Below, piece by piece: positions 9,821 through 20,265 of a stretch of 64,000 bases of DNA. The DNA comes from Micrasema longulum. Its lineage: Eukaryota; Arthropoda; Insecta; Trichoptera; Brachycentridae. Each line of letters starts with the position of its first letter. Position 1 is the stretch's first letter. The stretch covers positions 103,651 to 167,650 of the forward strand of contig JAGVSM010003547.1 of assembly GCA_022494885.1 (NCBI GenBank). The letters are read 5' to 3'. The notes beneath the pieces were generated by a model. It did no database searches and was not told the origin of the DNA. It saw only the letters and a program-made list of their open reading frames with translations. The translations under genes and the position numbers were made by a program.

Positions 9821-10402
9821 AAATTGTAAACAATTCATATACAACATGTCTCAAAATTCAACGATAAGCGGGCACCAGTGAGTGGATCTGCTCATGACTA
9901 CTCGAGAAAAAAAAAAAAAAAACATTATTTTTCTTAATTCCAAAAAAAAATTATAAAATCCGTCAAAAATTAAAACCCTCTTAACTATTTTACCCTGACC
10001 ACAATTTTCAAATATTCATGTTTTTTTTTTATCGGCAACCCAAGAAGCACTGTTATATACCACAAAAAGTAAAAATATTTGAAAATAAGGGAAAATACTA
10101 ATTTTAACTATTTTTTGTATAAAAAAAACAGGCATTTAGGGATTTCTAAGGATTGCGATAGATAGCAGTGCTACTTAAGTTGCCGATCCAAAAAAAACAA
10201 AAATATTTGAAAAGTTGACGTCAGGGTAGTTCAAAATAGCTTAGGGGTGTTAATTTTCAATGGATTTTTTTTTCTTTGGAATAAAAAAAAAGTCGTATTT
10301 TTTTTTCTTTTTTTTCCCCGACTAGTCATAAGCAGGTCCACTCGCTGGTGCCCGCTTATCGTTGAATTTTGGGACATGTTGTATATGAATTGTTAACAAT
10401 TT
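9821..10402. mobile_element. 582-bp palindromic foldback element (MITE)
   Basis: The ends are inverted copies: AACAATTCATATACAACATG at the left meets its complement CATGTTGTATATGAATTGTT at the right. The similarity continues inward through TCAACGATAAGCGGGCACCA against TGGTGCCCGCTTATCGTTGA, then AT-rich runs, then ATCGGCAACCCAAGAAGCAC against GTGCTACTTAAGTTGCCGAT. The centre of symmetry is near 10111, so almost the whole element is two arms of about 280 bp. It contains no open frame. It would fold into one very long hairpin if transcribed. Confidence 0.8.
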
Positions 10403-10827
10403 ATTTTTCTTTTTAGTTCAAATCTTACTCGACCACAACACGACTTTCATTTTTTCAGTTATTTAAGTTATTTACGGCCTTTAAAAACTGGTTGAAAATT
10501 TAAGTATTTGAGTAAATAATAAGATTTCTACATTTTATTTTTCTTTAAAAAAAAGAAAAAAAAATAAAGTACAATTTTTTTCACTGAAAACTGAGACTTC
10601 ATTCTTGAGCGGAAATTTTACCTAGGGTCTCTACAATAGAACGTTTTCATTTTGTGATATACACACATCTATGACTAAAATATTCTAAATAATAAATATT
10701 CTAATAAATATAGGAAAAAAATATAAAAAAGGGACATTTCAACAAAGATAATTAATCCACTACTTATGCTTTCTCCGATTACAGATGATTTTATATGTAA
10801 TAATGATTTAGTAGACAAAAAAAAATA
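10403..10827. other. AT-rich non-coding stretch
   Basis: Nothing was recognised. The minus-strand frame at 10675-10932 is hydrophobic, low-complexity sequence and overlaps the Cys-rich frame on the other strand. Confidence 0.5.
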
Positions 10828-11016
10828 ATGGAAAGATGCAGCAAATGCAAATTCAAATGTCATGTGAAATTTTTTGGGGAGCAACGAATTGAAACCTGTC
10901 ATCAGTTTACTTTTCTTGATTTTAAAAGACAAAAAGATTTTGTACTTAAATATGTATCATCTAGAGCCCCTAGACGCAAATTTACAAATTCAGTAAATAA
11001 ATCACAGAGTAGATAA
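10828..11016 (+). pseudogene. Cys-rich transposon-type ORF fragment (tentative)
   Basis: The 62-residue frame starts MERCSKCKFKCHVKFF and continues RIETCHQFTFLDFKRQKDFV and KYVSSRAPRRKF. It has four Cys in a C-x2-C-x3-C...C spacing, then an aromatic/basic F-x-R-Q-x-x-F-V segment and a basic S-R-x-P-x-R-x-F stretch. That layout recalls the N-terminal part of multi-copy uncharacterised arthropod proteins that behave as transposon products, but I rely on general resemblance only. The frame ends after 62 codons and nothing downstream continues it, so it would be a fragment. It could also be chance. Confidence 0.35.
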
Positions 11017-11572
11017 TTACTAAATACTTTTAGTAACTTAATGCTTTTACTTTTTTACTTACTTTACTAATTAAGGTTTTTATGTAATTAAAATACTCTA
11101 TTTTAATGTAATACGTGGAACACCTAGATTTAATAAATGCTTGGACATCCATTTAACAAGCAAATCCTAATTATTTATCTCATAACTCACCTTCGACTGC
11201 CCACAACCCCCTCCGGCCAGCCGAGGGGCTGCTCACTGCCCACTGCCAACCCCGTCCTGCTACCGCCACCCATCCTGGGCCCATCTTCCCAGGCTACCCC
11301 ATCCTGGCCTCGGGGGGAGGAATACATTCGGCATAAGACGTCCGACCTGCTCCGTGCCATCTTACCCCGTTTCGCCCATTCGGTGTACATTATTTGTACA
11401 GAAATAGGGTGTTTCGTAAAAAGTGTTTTACACAATTACGCACAAAAATTACTTAAACTTCTTCTTACACTTATTGACAACCAATCTGAGGATTGTATTC
11501 AAAAGGTATTTAATATTTGACGCAATAATCACAACTGCTATTTCTTAGATATGTATTTTTTGCGATTCTTCT
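11017..11572. other. Non-coding stretch with a C-rich island
   Basis: The segment 11185-11350 is rich in CCC and GGCC words and encodes open frames on both strands only because its composition avoids stops. The protein read at 11137-11520 is Pro/Ser-rich without a domain, so I do not call it a gene. The remainder is ordinary. Confidence 0.5.
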
Positions 11573-11981
11573 TCATTATTATTTTCCCGAAGTGCACAGG
11601 GCATTGAAGGTAAGATGATCAGTCTATCGGTTTAGGTGCCAGTCCAGAAACAGTAAGATCACAGTGAAGGAACACCTTTTAAATTAATATTTCACGTCCA
11701 TCTTGTCAGGAATCGAACCCAAGAATACGACAACTACCTTTACTACAAAGTGTCTTAATCTCGATTCGATTTCCTTTTTTAGGATGTTCATCTGAAAAAG
11801 TCGAGTCGAGTACACCCGTCCAGGGTTCTGGTTTAATTTTACAAACAGAACAGTATTTTTTATCCACCCAGACACAGATATATCTTCTCACACTGAATGT
11901 TTCAGTTGAAAAGCCCCGTTTTTTTTTAAAGAATAACCCGCTGACCCATTGACCGCCTAACCAACTGCGCCACGGTGCCTG
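11573..11981 (-). mobile_element. tRNA-derived SINE, family 3, long copy
   Basis: On the minus strand the head reads GGCACCGTGGCGCAGTTGGT TAGGCG, with a Pol III A box TGGCGCAGTTGG at about 11969-11958. A B box GGTTCGATTCC lies at about 11720-11710. The A and B boxes are too far apart (about 240 bp) for one tRNA, so extra sequence sits between them, or two SINE heads are joined. The body matches 12157-12359: GTTTCTGGACTGGCACCTAA, then GACTGATCATCTTACCTTCA, then the end GCACTTCGGG with an ATAATAATG tail. Confidence 0.65.
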
Positions 11982-12093
11982 TCATAAAACCGAAATTCAA
12001 AATGGAACTTTTTTTTTGTGTATATATCATTGAAAGATAATACAGAAGAGATGAAAAACATTTTCAAGAATGATATAGGTAAACAAATATAGT

Positions 12094-12359
12094 CAGCCTC
12101 GTGGTGTAGTGGTCAGCGCGTTTGCTTACCATTTAGGAGTCCTCGGGTTCGATTCTCAACATGGCTGACACGAAATTTTTATTTAAAAAGGTGTTTTTAC
12201 GCTAGAATATTTCATAGTACCTGGACTGGCTGCTGAAGCGTAAGACTGATCATATTTACCTTCATGTAACAAAAAATGATCAAGATACGTTGCGGCTGGT
12301 GTACCAATGCAGTGCCTTATGCACCATTAGGTGCGGAAAGGGGAATGATGATGATGATA
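12094..12359 (+). mobile_element. tRNA-derived SINE, family 3, complete copy
   Basis: The head CAGCCTCGTGGTGTAGTGGT has an A box TGGTGTAGTGG at 12102-12112, and the B box GGTTCGATTCT is at 12147-12157. The spacing is close to that of a real tRNA gene, but the sequence would not fold into a full acceptor stem. The body contains ACCTGGACTGGCTGCTGAAG and GACTGATCATATTTACCTTC, and ends AGTGCCTTATGCACCATTAG GTGCGGAAAG with a (GATGAT)n tail. It is non-coding and depends on a LINE for movement. Confidence 0.8.
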
Positions 12360-12369
12360 CAAATAAAGG

Positions 12370-12510
12370 AAATTAAAGGGCTTATGATAAGTCATTAACT
12401 AGTTTAAGTCATTACTTCACAAATTGTCTAATATTCTGCTTATATTTGAAAGTCCATTTTTTATAATTCTTTCATTTATTGATTTTTGTAAAGACATTGA
12501 AACCTTTTCT
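12370..12510 (+). repeat. Diverged fragment of the ~390-bp repeat (family D)
   Basis: It keeps 'gggcttatgataagtcatta', 'agtttaag', 'ttgtctaatattctgc', 'ttcatttattgatttttgta' and 'attgaaacctttt' in the family order. It follows the SINE directly. Many substitutions make it an old copy. Confidence 0.6.
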
Positions 12511-13609
12511 TATTTAGTTTATTTATTATAAATTTCACCTACAAAGAAAACGTACTTTTGCGGACTTATTGCCAAAAGCAATATCTTTCAGCCAACCAAA
12601 AAACAGACTGGTCAAAAGAAGAGTTGGTCAAAAATTCGGATTAAAAAAACATAAATATGCATATCGAAAAATACGTACAAAAAAAAACAGATTAATTCAA
12701 AATAACAGCTGTTTTTCAATTGGAATAAAAGGATAACACATATTCACTTTTAAAAAAAACATTATGTTTTACATATTAAGTTATTAGGAATTTGGAATCA
12801 GGTAATGAGTTTGGAAGGAGAAAGAAAAAGGAACAGAGGAAAGAAAAATTGATATAAATATATTTAAAAAAAAACGGTAAGAATTTGGCTAGTTCATGAT
12901 TCCGAGGATACATAATAATGTTTCAGGCGTTTCTTATGGGTGGTTTTCTTACGGGGATGAAATTCTACTGAATTATTCTACAAACTAAAAAACATCTTTC
13001 ATTACCTAAAACCGAAAACCAACGAACAGTCATGTTCTGAATCTTAAAATAATTTTATTTTTATGATTTTTCGCAAACTTACATGTAGTATAATAATTAT
13101 ACTATTTATCATTACAATGTCTAACGGTCGTTTAATTTCAAAGTCGTACATTAAAAACCAACTAAATTAATAATACACACCGTGTACTGGAGCAATAGGC
13201 AATCACTTGCTAGTGTGTGTGTTGAATTAACATGACACAAGGAACGAGAAATGTCTTGGCTTCGAACCCCCGTAGTAGTCGTATCTAAATATTATTAGGT
13301 ACGTGGAGAAATGTAGGTTCTAGGCAACTATGGACTACGGACTACGGACTACAGACTACAGACTACGCTACGTGAACTGCTGTGGAATATCTCAGCAATC
13401 CTATCAGGAATAGCTAACGGTCATCCTAGGGATATGTTTGTCCAATACATTGCTTTGAGGAACAGGAATTCCGCTGTCGCGCTTCATCGCAAGGACCTTA
13501 TTTATTTATTATTCAGTGGCATTATTTAAAACTTACATTTCATTTATAACGTCAGTTATACTCGCTAAATTAACCCAATAATTTTTGACAACACTCGGTA
13601 ACGAACCAT
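12511..13609. other. Non-coding stretch with a short tandem repeat
   Basis: No gene was found. The segment 13332-13366 holds five head-to-tail 7-bp units (three GGACTAC, two AGACTAC). The sequence around 13200-13500 is less AT-rich than its flanks. Confidence 0.55.
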
Positions 13610-14060
13610 TCAGTAGGGTTTATATTACGATGAAATTTAAGTGGATGTTCAGTTATACGGGAAAGTGGATAATTTTTTTCTCCAAAACTCGATAAAAATT
13701 ATAGCAATTGTACGGCGAAGTTTTTGGAAAAGTATGAAAAAAATACTAATTAAAAATGTTTTTGATGAAAATAAACCACTTCGAAACGTGACAGGTTAAT
13801 GTGAATACGTGTTGACAATAAACAAATCAATTACAGTGCTGTGATATATTTTTTGTTTCCGAGTAACCATGTTTTTTGTCGTTTAGCGTATTTGAACAGG
13901 CTAAGAGAGAATGTAAGGAAAACTCACCGACTTGAAAACGTGACAAAAAATGAAAAAATTATAGCAATGATAATAAGACAATTTTTTTTTTGTTTAGGTT
14001 TGATAATCTATTGACAAACAAAAAAAAAGCCACTTAACTTCTTCATTCAAACAAAAATTA
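13610..14060 (+). repeat. Repeat family E copy 1
   Basis: Shared with 15430-15825 in the same order: GGCGAAGTTT, AAAAGTATGAAAAAAAT, CAATAAA, GTGCTGTGATA or GTGTTGTGATAGAT, GAGTAACCATG or GAGTAGCCACG, then GGAAAACTCACCGACTTGAA followed by CGTGAC or CGTAAC, TTTGATAATCTATTGACA or TTTGACAGTCTATTAACA, and CTTAACTTCTTCATT or TGAACTTCCTCATT. There is no coding frame. The class (MITE, SINE or other) is unknown, because clear terminal inverted repeats or Pol III boxes are not visible. Confidence 0.65.
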
Positions 14061-15429
14061 CCTCGGGCTTTTTATGGATAAAATCAAACACAAAAACGAT
14101 TAGTCATAGTAACGCAAAATTACTAAATTGGCCACTATTCTAAACTTAACTAAATGAACTTAAATAACAAGGTATACTAAATTGCAACAACATGACTATA
14201 TTTATTTTAACCTAAAACTCTAGTTACTCATAACCATAACCAATATACTATTAATAAAATAGTTTAGAATCCTAAACATTAAGCAACGGTTGTTATTAAA
14301 TATAAACATTTAAAAGAAATTTTAACACTCTTTGAAGAAGTTATCTTAGTTTCTATTTCACAAATTAACCTCTCTTCAAAATACGTATTAATATTAAAGC
14401 AAATATGAAAATTCGTCGGAACTGAAATTCAACCACTTCGGGTGGTATGTTATCTAAACACTTGGTCATACAAAACACCCTTCGAGACTACTGAGGGTAG
14501 TTGAAAGGCCGAATTTATCAACCCTTGTTTAGCATATGGAAATAGTTTGAAGCGATAAAGATGTTTGCATACGTGGCGGACTAGATCAATACAAAACAGA
14601 GGAAATATCTAGCAGATACACTGTAAATGTAATTTACATATTATGAAACTGATATAGTGTTTCAATAATTTCGGCAGTATCAGAAATAATTAAGTAATTA
14701 TTATTAAATGTACTATCCATCTGCCCATCATTTGAAACAGTTCATTAGGTGCTATTAATGAAAACTGTTTGTTTAATTTCTGATTGATGGGAGGAGCAGG
14801 TTCTCTGTAAGCTGTGGTGAAAAAAGAATTATGCATAAACAAATATTTCATGCATCTACTGACACTAGAATTAGAATTTTCAGAGACTATCAAAACTTTA
14901 AAATTGTCCTCCAAAACATAAAAATAAAAATACATGTACATATATCATATTTTGACATATTTTAACAGGTAAATTGTGTTTCAGTAAATTTAAATTTTGT
15001 TAAATGTTGGTTAATATTCATTTTATGAATGTTATAGTACTGCCAGTAAGCCTTCTCTCCTGTCCACGCACTCTCTGGTATGGCATGCGGGTCTGGGTAT
15101 AGTCTATGGTCCACGTGGTATGCGGCAGCGGGTGGCATTATCGGACCTCACTTGGTATGCCATTCGTAACGAATTCTTACCCGCAGTGTGTTTCTATCCA
15201 TAACCCATGCAATTATGCGACCCTGGTAACATGCTTTTTGTAAAGGTACTGTTTTCGCGTACATACGCACATACTCACACATGCGCACACACTAACATCC
15301 ACATTAAAAGTTTATTTTCTTTTACCACAAAAAGTTAAGTTTATATAGGTTTCGTTATAGTTGGTTGTAATTTTTTTCGTGCCACCCGTTCTGTCTTTTT
15401 TTAATAAAATTACGATAACTAGGAAGTGC
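14061..15429. other. Non-coding stretch with a GC-richer patch
   Basis: The AT-rich part to 15030 holds nothing recognisable. The segment 15040-15300 is richer in GC, with four GGTATG-type words (for example TGGTATGGCATGCGGGTC) and a short CACA/CGCACA tract at 15250-15292. No open frame covers it. Confidence 0.5.
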
Positions 15430-15825
15430 TACGGAAAATTAGATATATTTTTTTTCTTACAAACAGTAAAAATTACAACATTTAACACAAGGGCGAAGTT
15501 TCTCAAAAAAGTATGAAAAAAATAAATTGTAAAACCTCACGGGTTCAGAACAACAACCAATAAATTAAAGAATTAATAAGTGTTGTGATAGATTTCTGGT
15601 ATCTGAGTAGCCACGTTTCGACAGTTCCGGGTCTCCTTTTAAATTTCAGGAAAACTCACCGACTTGAACCCGTAACGTCACGGACGGTGTTACGAAATTT
15701 TGAAAAATCATAGCTTTATAGTATGATACATGAAAATAAAAAAGTAGTAGTTAAGTTTGACAGTCTATTAACAGAATAATAAAAACATTAAAAAAATACT
15801 GAACTTCCTCATTATTTACCATTAA
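15430..15825 (+). repeat. Repeat family E copy 2
   Basis: This matches 13610-14060 along its whole length, best at GGAAAACTCACCGACTTGAA (15649-15668). It retains the CGTAACGTCACG word that also occurs inverted in the third copy at 40430-40845. It has no open frame. Confidence 0.65.
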
Positions 15826-16899
15826 AGTTCCTTTATATTTTTTTGGAGCAACTATCCATTTTGTAAAAATAATAAGAAACATAAAATTTAACCATTAATG
15901 TTTACCGTGTTTTCAAATATTTGTAGATAGATAATGGATTTGTAATTCTTAACGCAAAGCGGACTGTAGCAAAAAAACGATTTTCATTCATTTTGTTAAA
16001 GGTTGGGAATATTTTAAGAAAGGAAAAGAACACAGAAATGGACTTACCTTTGATACGACGAGGATGTTCTTTAAAAACAAAACAGTTGTTAATGAAAATT
16101 GTATTTTATGTCTATGGCTTTTTTCTGCGTAAACACATAACAACGATTAAAAATGTAATGTTGCCTACAATATGTTCATATTTATAATTTATTTCATGGG
16201 CGCTGGATGATGAAATTCGCTAGAAACGATTAATAATAACTTTTACAACAACGCGCGAAGAATAATCCAAGATTTTTCATGCAATCTTTAGTAATGTCGA
16301 AAAATGTTGCTTGTTTTTTCCCAAATCCAAATCTTTTAATTTTGTATTTCTATTATCTTGATGTAAGGTAGGTACCATAAGAACGGGTCAAGGGGTGGAT
16401 AGGTCAAGAGATAGATGGAGAAGAAAGCTAATCGGCCAGGAATAATATCGATAAACGAGGTTATATGAGGACAAAAATGCTATATTTGCAAAAAAGAAAT
16501 GCCTTTAATAATACGTCGCCGTTTTGTAATTTGTCGAGTCAATATGTGTTCCGGCAAAAATGGCAATCAGGTTACGATATATAGGTACATCACCCGTCAG
16601 TTAATAAAAAATTCTCCCCAAATCGTTTTGTCTTTTAAATGCTATAAACGTTTGAAACTCTGAAATTAAAGTTTTTCCTTATTAGTAATATTTTAAATTA
16701 ATTTATCATGAAGCGATACATATTGAATGCCGATTCAATCAATAAAAGTACCTATACAAAATGAAAAGATTATTAGACATTGCCTATTTGGTGAAAATAT
16801 TAAAATAAAACACCAATAGAGGGTTAAGATAAAATATTTTAAAACTTGATAAAAATCAAGAGATGGAATATTTATTCCATTTGTTATTAAAAATATTTT
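15826..16899. other. AT-rich non-coding stretch, nothing recognised
   Basis: The 64-codon frame at 15993-16187 has no family signature. No inverted or tandem repeats were seen by eye. Confidence 0.5.
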
Positions 16900-17100
16900 C
16901 ACTTTGTCCAAATTTTCGTAGACGTTTTAACTCGTTAGGGGGTATACCAAGATTGACAGAGAATTAGGACCTCAAAAATAAAAGATTAAAGCCTAGGTGT
17001 TCACAGGGTTTATGATCTGTTATTGGCTATTTTTATTGATCGCTGTCTAACATTCATTCTGTTTGTGTTTGAAGATCCATGTTTCTTCTTAAATTAAGAC
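16900..17100 (+). repeat. Old tandem junction of the ~390-bp repeat (family D)
   Basis: The end of one unit (TTTGTCCAAATTTTCGTAGA then TTAGGGGGTATAC, 16907-16946) is followed, after a short spacer, by the beginning of another (CCTAGGTGTTCACAGGGTTT ATGATCTG...TTGGCT, from 16993). This is the same head-to-tail arrangement seen at 34110-34925, in a more decayed state. Confidence 0.55.
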
Positions 17101-17814
17101 GATTTGTGTATGCTATGCTATTTTTTTATTTTCTTTTATTTTCTTTTCAATGAGGATTGTTAATCCATTTGAAGCTTAAGTAGGCCGAAATGAAACGTAT
17201 TTCCTAGTCCAGTGCGTAATATGAATAGTCGGAGGTATTATCGCCCCCCGTAAGAAAGGGGGTGTTAGCAAACGCCAACCCTTTGCCAGCATGTCCGAGT
17301 CCCCTTTGCCCAAATATGCGCTTAACGAATCTTCAACCGTCGTAACATATTAATTTATAACTGCTAGCTGAAAGGTCATCGAGGACTGACCCGAACCCTG
17401 TACGTGCCTCCTTAGGGGTGTAAACTACCCTTCTGTGTGCGAATATACAATTATACCTACGGCAAATTATACGGCCAACTATAAAATCAGGGATGGATTG
17501 ATAGAATATGAATAATACCATGAAAACAATAATAAAATACGTCGATTTTTTGGTTTTATTATACATACATGGTGAAATAAGCTTAATTTTAGACGAAATT
17601 AAGAAAAAAGATCGTTGAGAATAACGAAAGACAATTTTTAAACAAAATGAAAAAAAGTTTTTAACTATGTAGCTTTTTACTTTTTAATAAATAACAGTTG
17701 ACACTTTAAAACTTATTTTAATAATGTGTCAACATAATATCATTCATTCAAATTCATTAAGAGTGTTTTGTGTTTGTTGATTAAAAGTGAATTAATTATT
17801 GCGGACAAAGATTA
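17101..17814. other. Non-coding stretch, nothing recognised
   Basis: It contains a short C-run/G-run pair near 17243-17265 (CCCCCCG...AAGGGGGTG) and a patch of moderate GC to 17440. The minus-strand frame at 17333-17566 shows no domain. Confidence 0.45.
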
Positions 17815-17945
17815 AGATTAACCCTTTAGGGGGTTATTAATATTAACATTTTGTAACACAGATGGTTGGAATGTTACACACTGTTTAAAGTGATCACATA
17901 ACCAGCCAATGAAAGGTATTTGCATGAAAATCTGAAGGTAAAATA
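17815..17945. repeat. Rearranged fragment of the ~390-bp repeat (family D)
   Basis: The left part (CCCTTTAGGGGGTTATTAAT, ATTAAC, TTTTGTAACACAGATGG) matches the plus-oriented unit junction of 34895-34925. The right part (GTTACACACTGTTTAAAGTG, then AACCAGCCAATGAAAGGT) is in minus orientation. The two orientations meet head to head, so this is a rearranged junction and not one intact copy. Confidence 0.5.
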
Positions 17946-18063
17946 TGAAGATAATTATTTATTTAATTCAATGTAAAAATATATTTTTATTGGGTTGTGT
18001 GCATTCCAGCTTTCAAAATAAAAATCCTTGTTAAGCGGAAATGTTATTTACAAGAAAAAACAC

Positions 18064-18487
18064 TGAACATAGTTATGTAGAAAGCAGCCAGCCATAGAAA
18101 AGTGAAACTGAGATAATAGCACCTTTGTGAAAATAGTGAATAATCTACACAACATTTGGAATGTTTTCGACTTTGACAAATGATAAACAATGAATGCAAT
18201 AGTTTTTTTTTGTTTTACAAAAAAAGAATTTATGATGTATTTGACCAGCTTTAATGATTTTTCAAGTACCTTAAGGTTTTTCTAGTACTGTGGGTGTTTT
18301 CTGCAAATTGAGAAATGCCGTTTTTGTGATCGATACTAATTTCAATAGGTGATCATTACAGTTATTTGTGTGAAATTGGTGTGGCTGTTTTTAGTTGAAC
18401 ATATAATTAACCTTACTGTACCCGACAACATCAATATCTCATAATTCCAAAATTAAGGACTGGCTTCTTTCTGCATAACTATGTTCA
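18064..18487. mobile_element. 424-bp MITE, family F, copy 1
   Basis: The ends TGAACATAGTTATGTAGAAA and (right, complemented) TGAACATAGTTATGCAGAAA are near-perfect terminal inverted repeats of about 28 bp. The interior has no open frame. It matches 50388-50814 along its length (for example GTGAAACTGAGATAATAGCA, CATTTGGAATGTTTTCGACT, TTGACCAGCTTTAATGATTT, GGGTGTTTTCTGCAAATT). The paired copies fix both ends. The superfamily is unknown, because the target duplication is not clear. Confidence 0.8.
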
Positions 18488-19634
18488 ATAAAATGTTGAT
18501 ATTTGATACTACTTTTGGCCCTCAACCAGAGCTTGAAGTTTTCGAAAAAGTCAATTTTTTGCCCTAAACTGGCTGTCATTTCGTATTTCAGTAAGAAAAT
18601 CAGTCTAATTAAATTGTATAATCTGCATTAAATCTTATTATATAAGCATTCAAGGGCGTGAGTTGCACTTTGTTTTGTAATAAATGGTAGCATTGTTTTA
18701 ATGTGACATTGTTTCGTCAATTTTAGTCAGGCGCTCAACGGAATCAGTTCCGCGGAGTGTAATTTTTTTGCATTTCGGTAGTTTTAAAACGTGTTCGAAT
18801 TTGTAATATGAGTAAGTTATATCTTTACGAACGAAAAATTAATTTTATCAATATAGATAATTAAAAAATGTTCAGACAGTTATAAACTTCAAACTTCTGT
18901 TGAGGGCCAAAAGTAGTATGGAATATTTAAAAAAAAAAAATTTACGTTCGATGCGATCCAAAAGACAACTTTTTAGACCCCTTTTACTTTGATATCCAAA
19001 AAAAAAAAACTTCAGACATCATTGGCCCACTCTAATGTATACCTATTTATATTGTTATTAAATATGTTTTAACATTGCGAACAAAAGAAAGCATTTTAAA
19101 TAAATCGTATTTATAATCACTCGCATTGAGTAGAACTGTATTAAAATAAACATGTATTTATCTTTTAATTTGGTATGCACTTGCAATACTCTCTATCCGA
19201 ACATTTAATTCCGATACGGTCATTTGAATAAATCTTAAAATTTGATCTTTCACTAACCTACCTAACTTTGTGCGAATATTTGAACTACTTATCTGGATAT
19301 TTTTTTTTGAGCGTGTTGCAATATAAGTTCAGATTGTTGTTTATTACCTGCATTTCAATAGTTCAATAATCTAATTTTTGTGTAGAATTTTTTCACCTAC
19401 TAGGCATTGTCAATTTTTTTTACTTCCTATACCAGTTAGTTTGATCAACAATACTTTTCAATCTTTCTCCCTCTTTTGCAATAAATTTCAATCTTTCTGA
19501 AATCCAGCCTTGTCAACAAAAAATTGATGCATTCTAAAAATATTGTTTAAAATTTTATTGTTCAACCATTCTGTCTATTCATTTAAAATGATATATCTCC
19601 TACTTGCGATCTGCTAAGCCAGAATCTTATAGTA
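18488..19634. other. AT-rich non-coding stretch, nothing recognised
   Basis: The phrase 'ggccctcaaccagagcttga' at 18517 and its inverted counterpart 'cttctgttgagggccaaaag' at 18892-18913 hint at another foldback element of about 400 bp directly right of the MITE, but the arms match over only about 25 bp. No coding frame was found. Confidence 0.4.
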
Positions 19635-20265
19635 GACTAGTGAACCCGACAGACGTTGTCCTGCCCGAAAGGTTTGCTTGCCCGCTATTACCTTGGAATA
19701 AGACTTTTCATTGATAAGTAGGTACCTAGGTACTTGTTTATGGTTGAATTCCTAAACAAAAAATTATTCATTTTCAAATATAGAATGCTTTTTGCAAATA
19801 TCAAACTCAGCTCTTTTCACCAACAGGGGTGCACTTTATTCATGAATGCGATTTTCAAAAATGTATTGAGTGTCAATTAATAATATTTGAATATTACCAA
19901 AATTATAGTAAAAAGTATTAAATGGTAAGATATTATTAGGAATGTAAGGAAAAAATCTGATTGGGATCGATAAAAAGCGAGTGTTGTTTGTAAACATTAA
20001 AAAACAAACCGTTTTAAACACAAAAAAACAGCTTCCTTCTTTTTTTTGTACATGCATTCTCGTCGAATGCAATCCTGGTAGATCGATGAAAAAAAGATTT
20101 ATGTTTCAAACTTTTTTTTACACATTCGATTTAAAATTTTAATATTTACGAACACGCGCGGCGTAAAGATCTACATTTCTCTGAAAACAGCAAGTAAATC
20201 GGTTAAACCGTTTAGGAGGAGTTCAGTGACACACGTACAGAAGAATTATAAATATATAAAGCTAG
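19635..20265 (+). repeat. Remnant of an arthropod interspersed repeat
   Basis: The start 'actagtgaacccgacagacg' TTGTCCTG and the end 'aaatcggttaaaccgtttag' GAGGAGTTCAGTGACACACG are word pairs that I recognise from widespread arthropod repeats, where they lie a few hundred bases apart. Whether they belong to a LINE 3' end or a Helitron-like element I cannot say. The interior is too decayed to read. Confidence 0.4.

Noticed and set aside
11137..11520. 127-codon plus-strand frame, Pro-rich
   Set aside because: It lies in a C-rich island where stops are rare on both strands. The product has no domain and the opposite strand is equally open.
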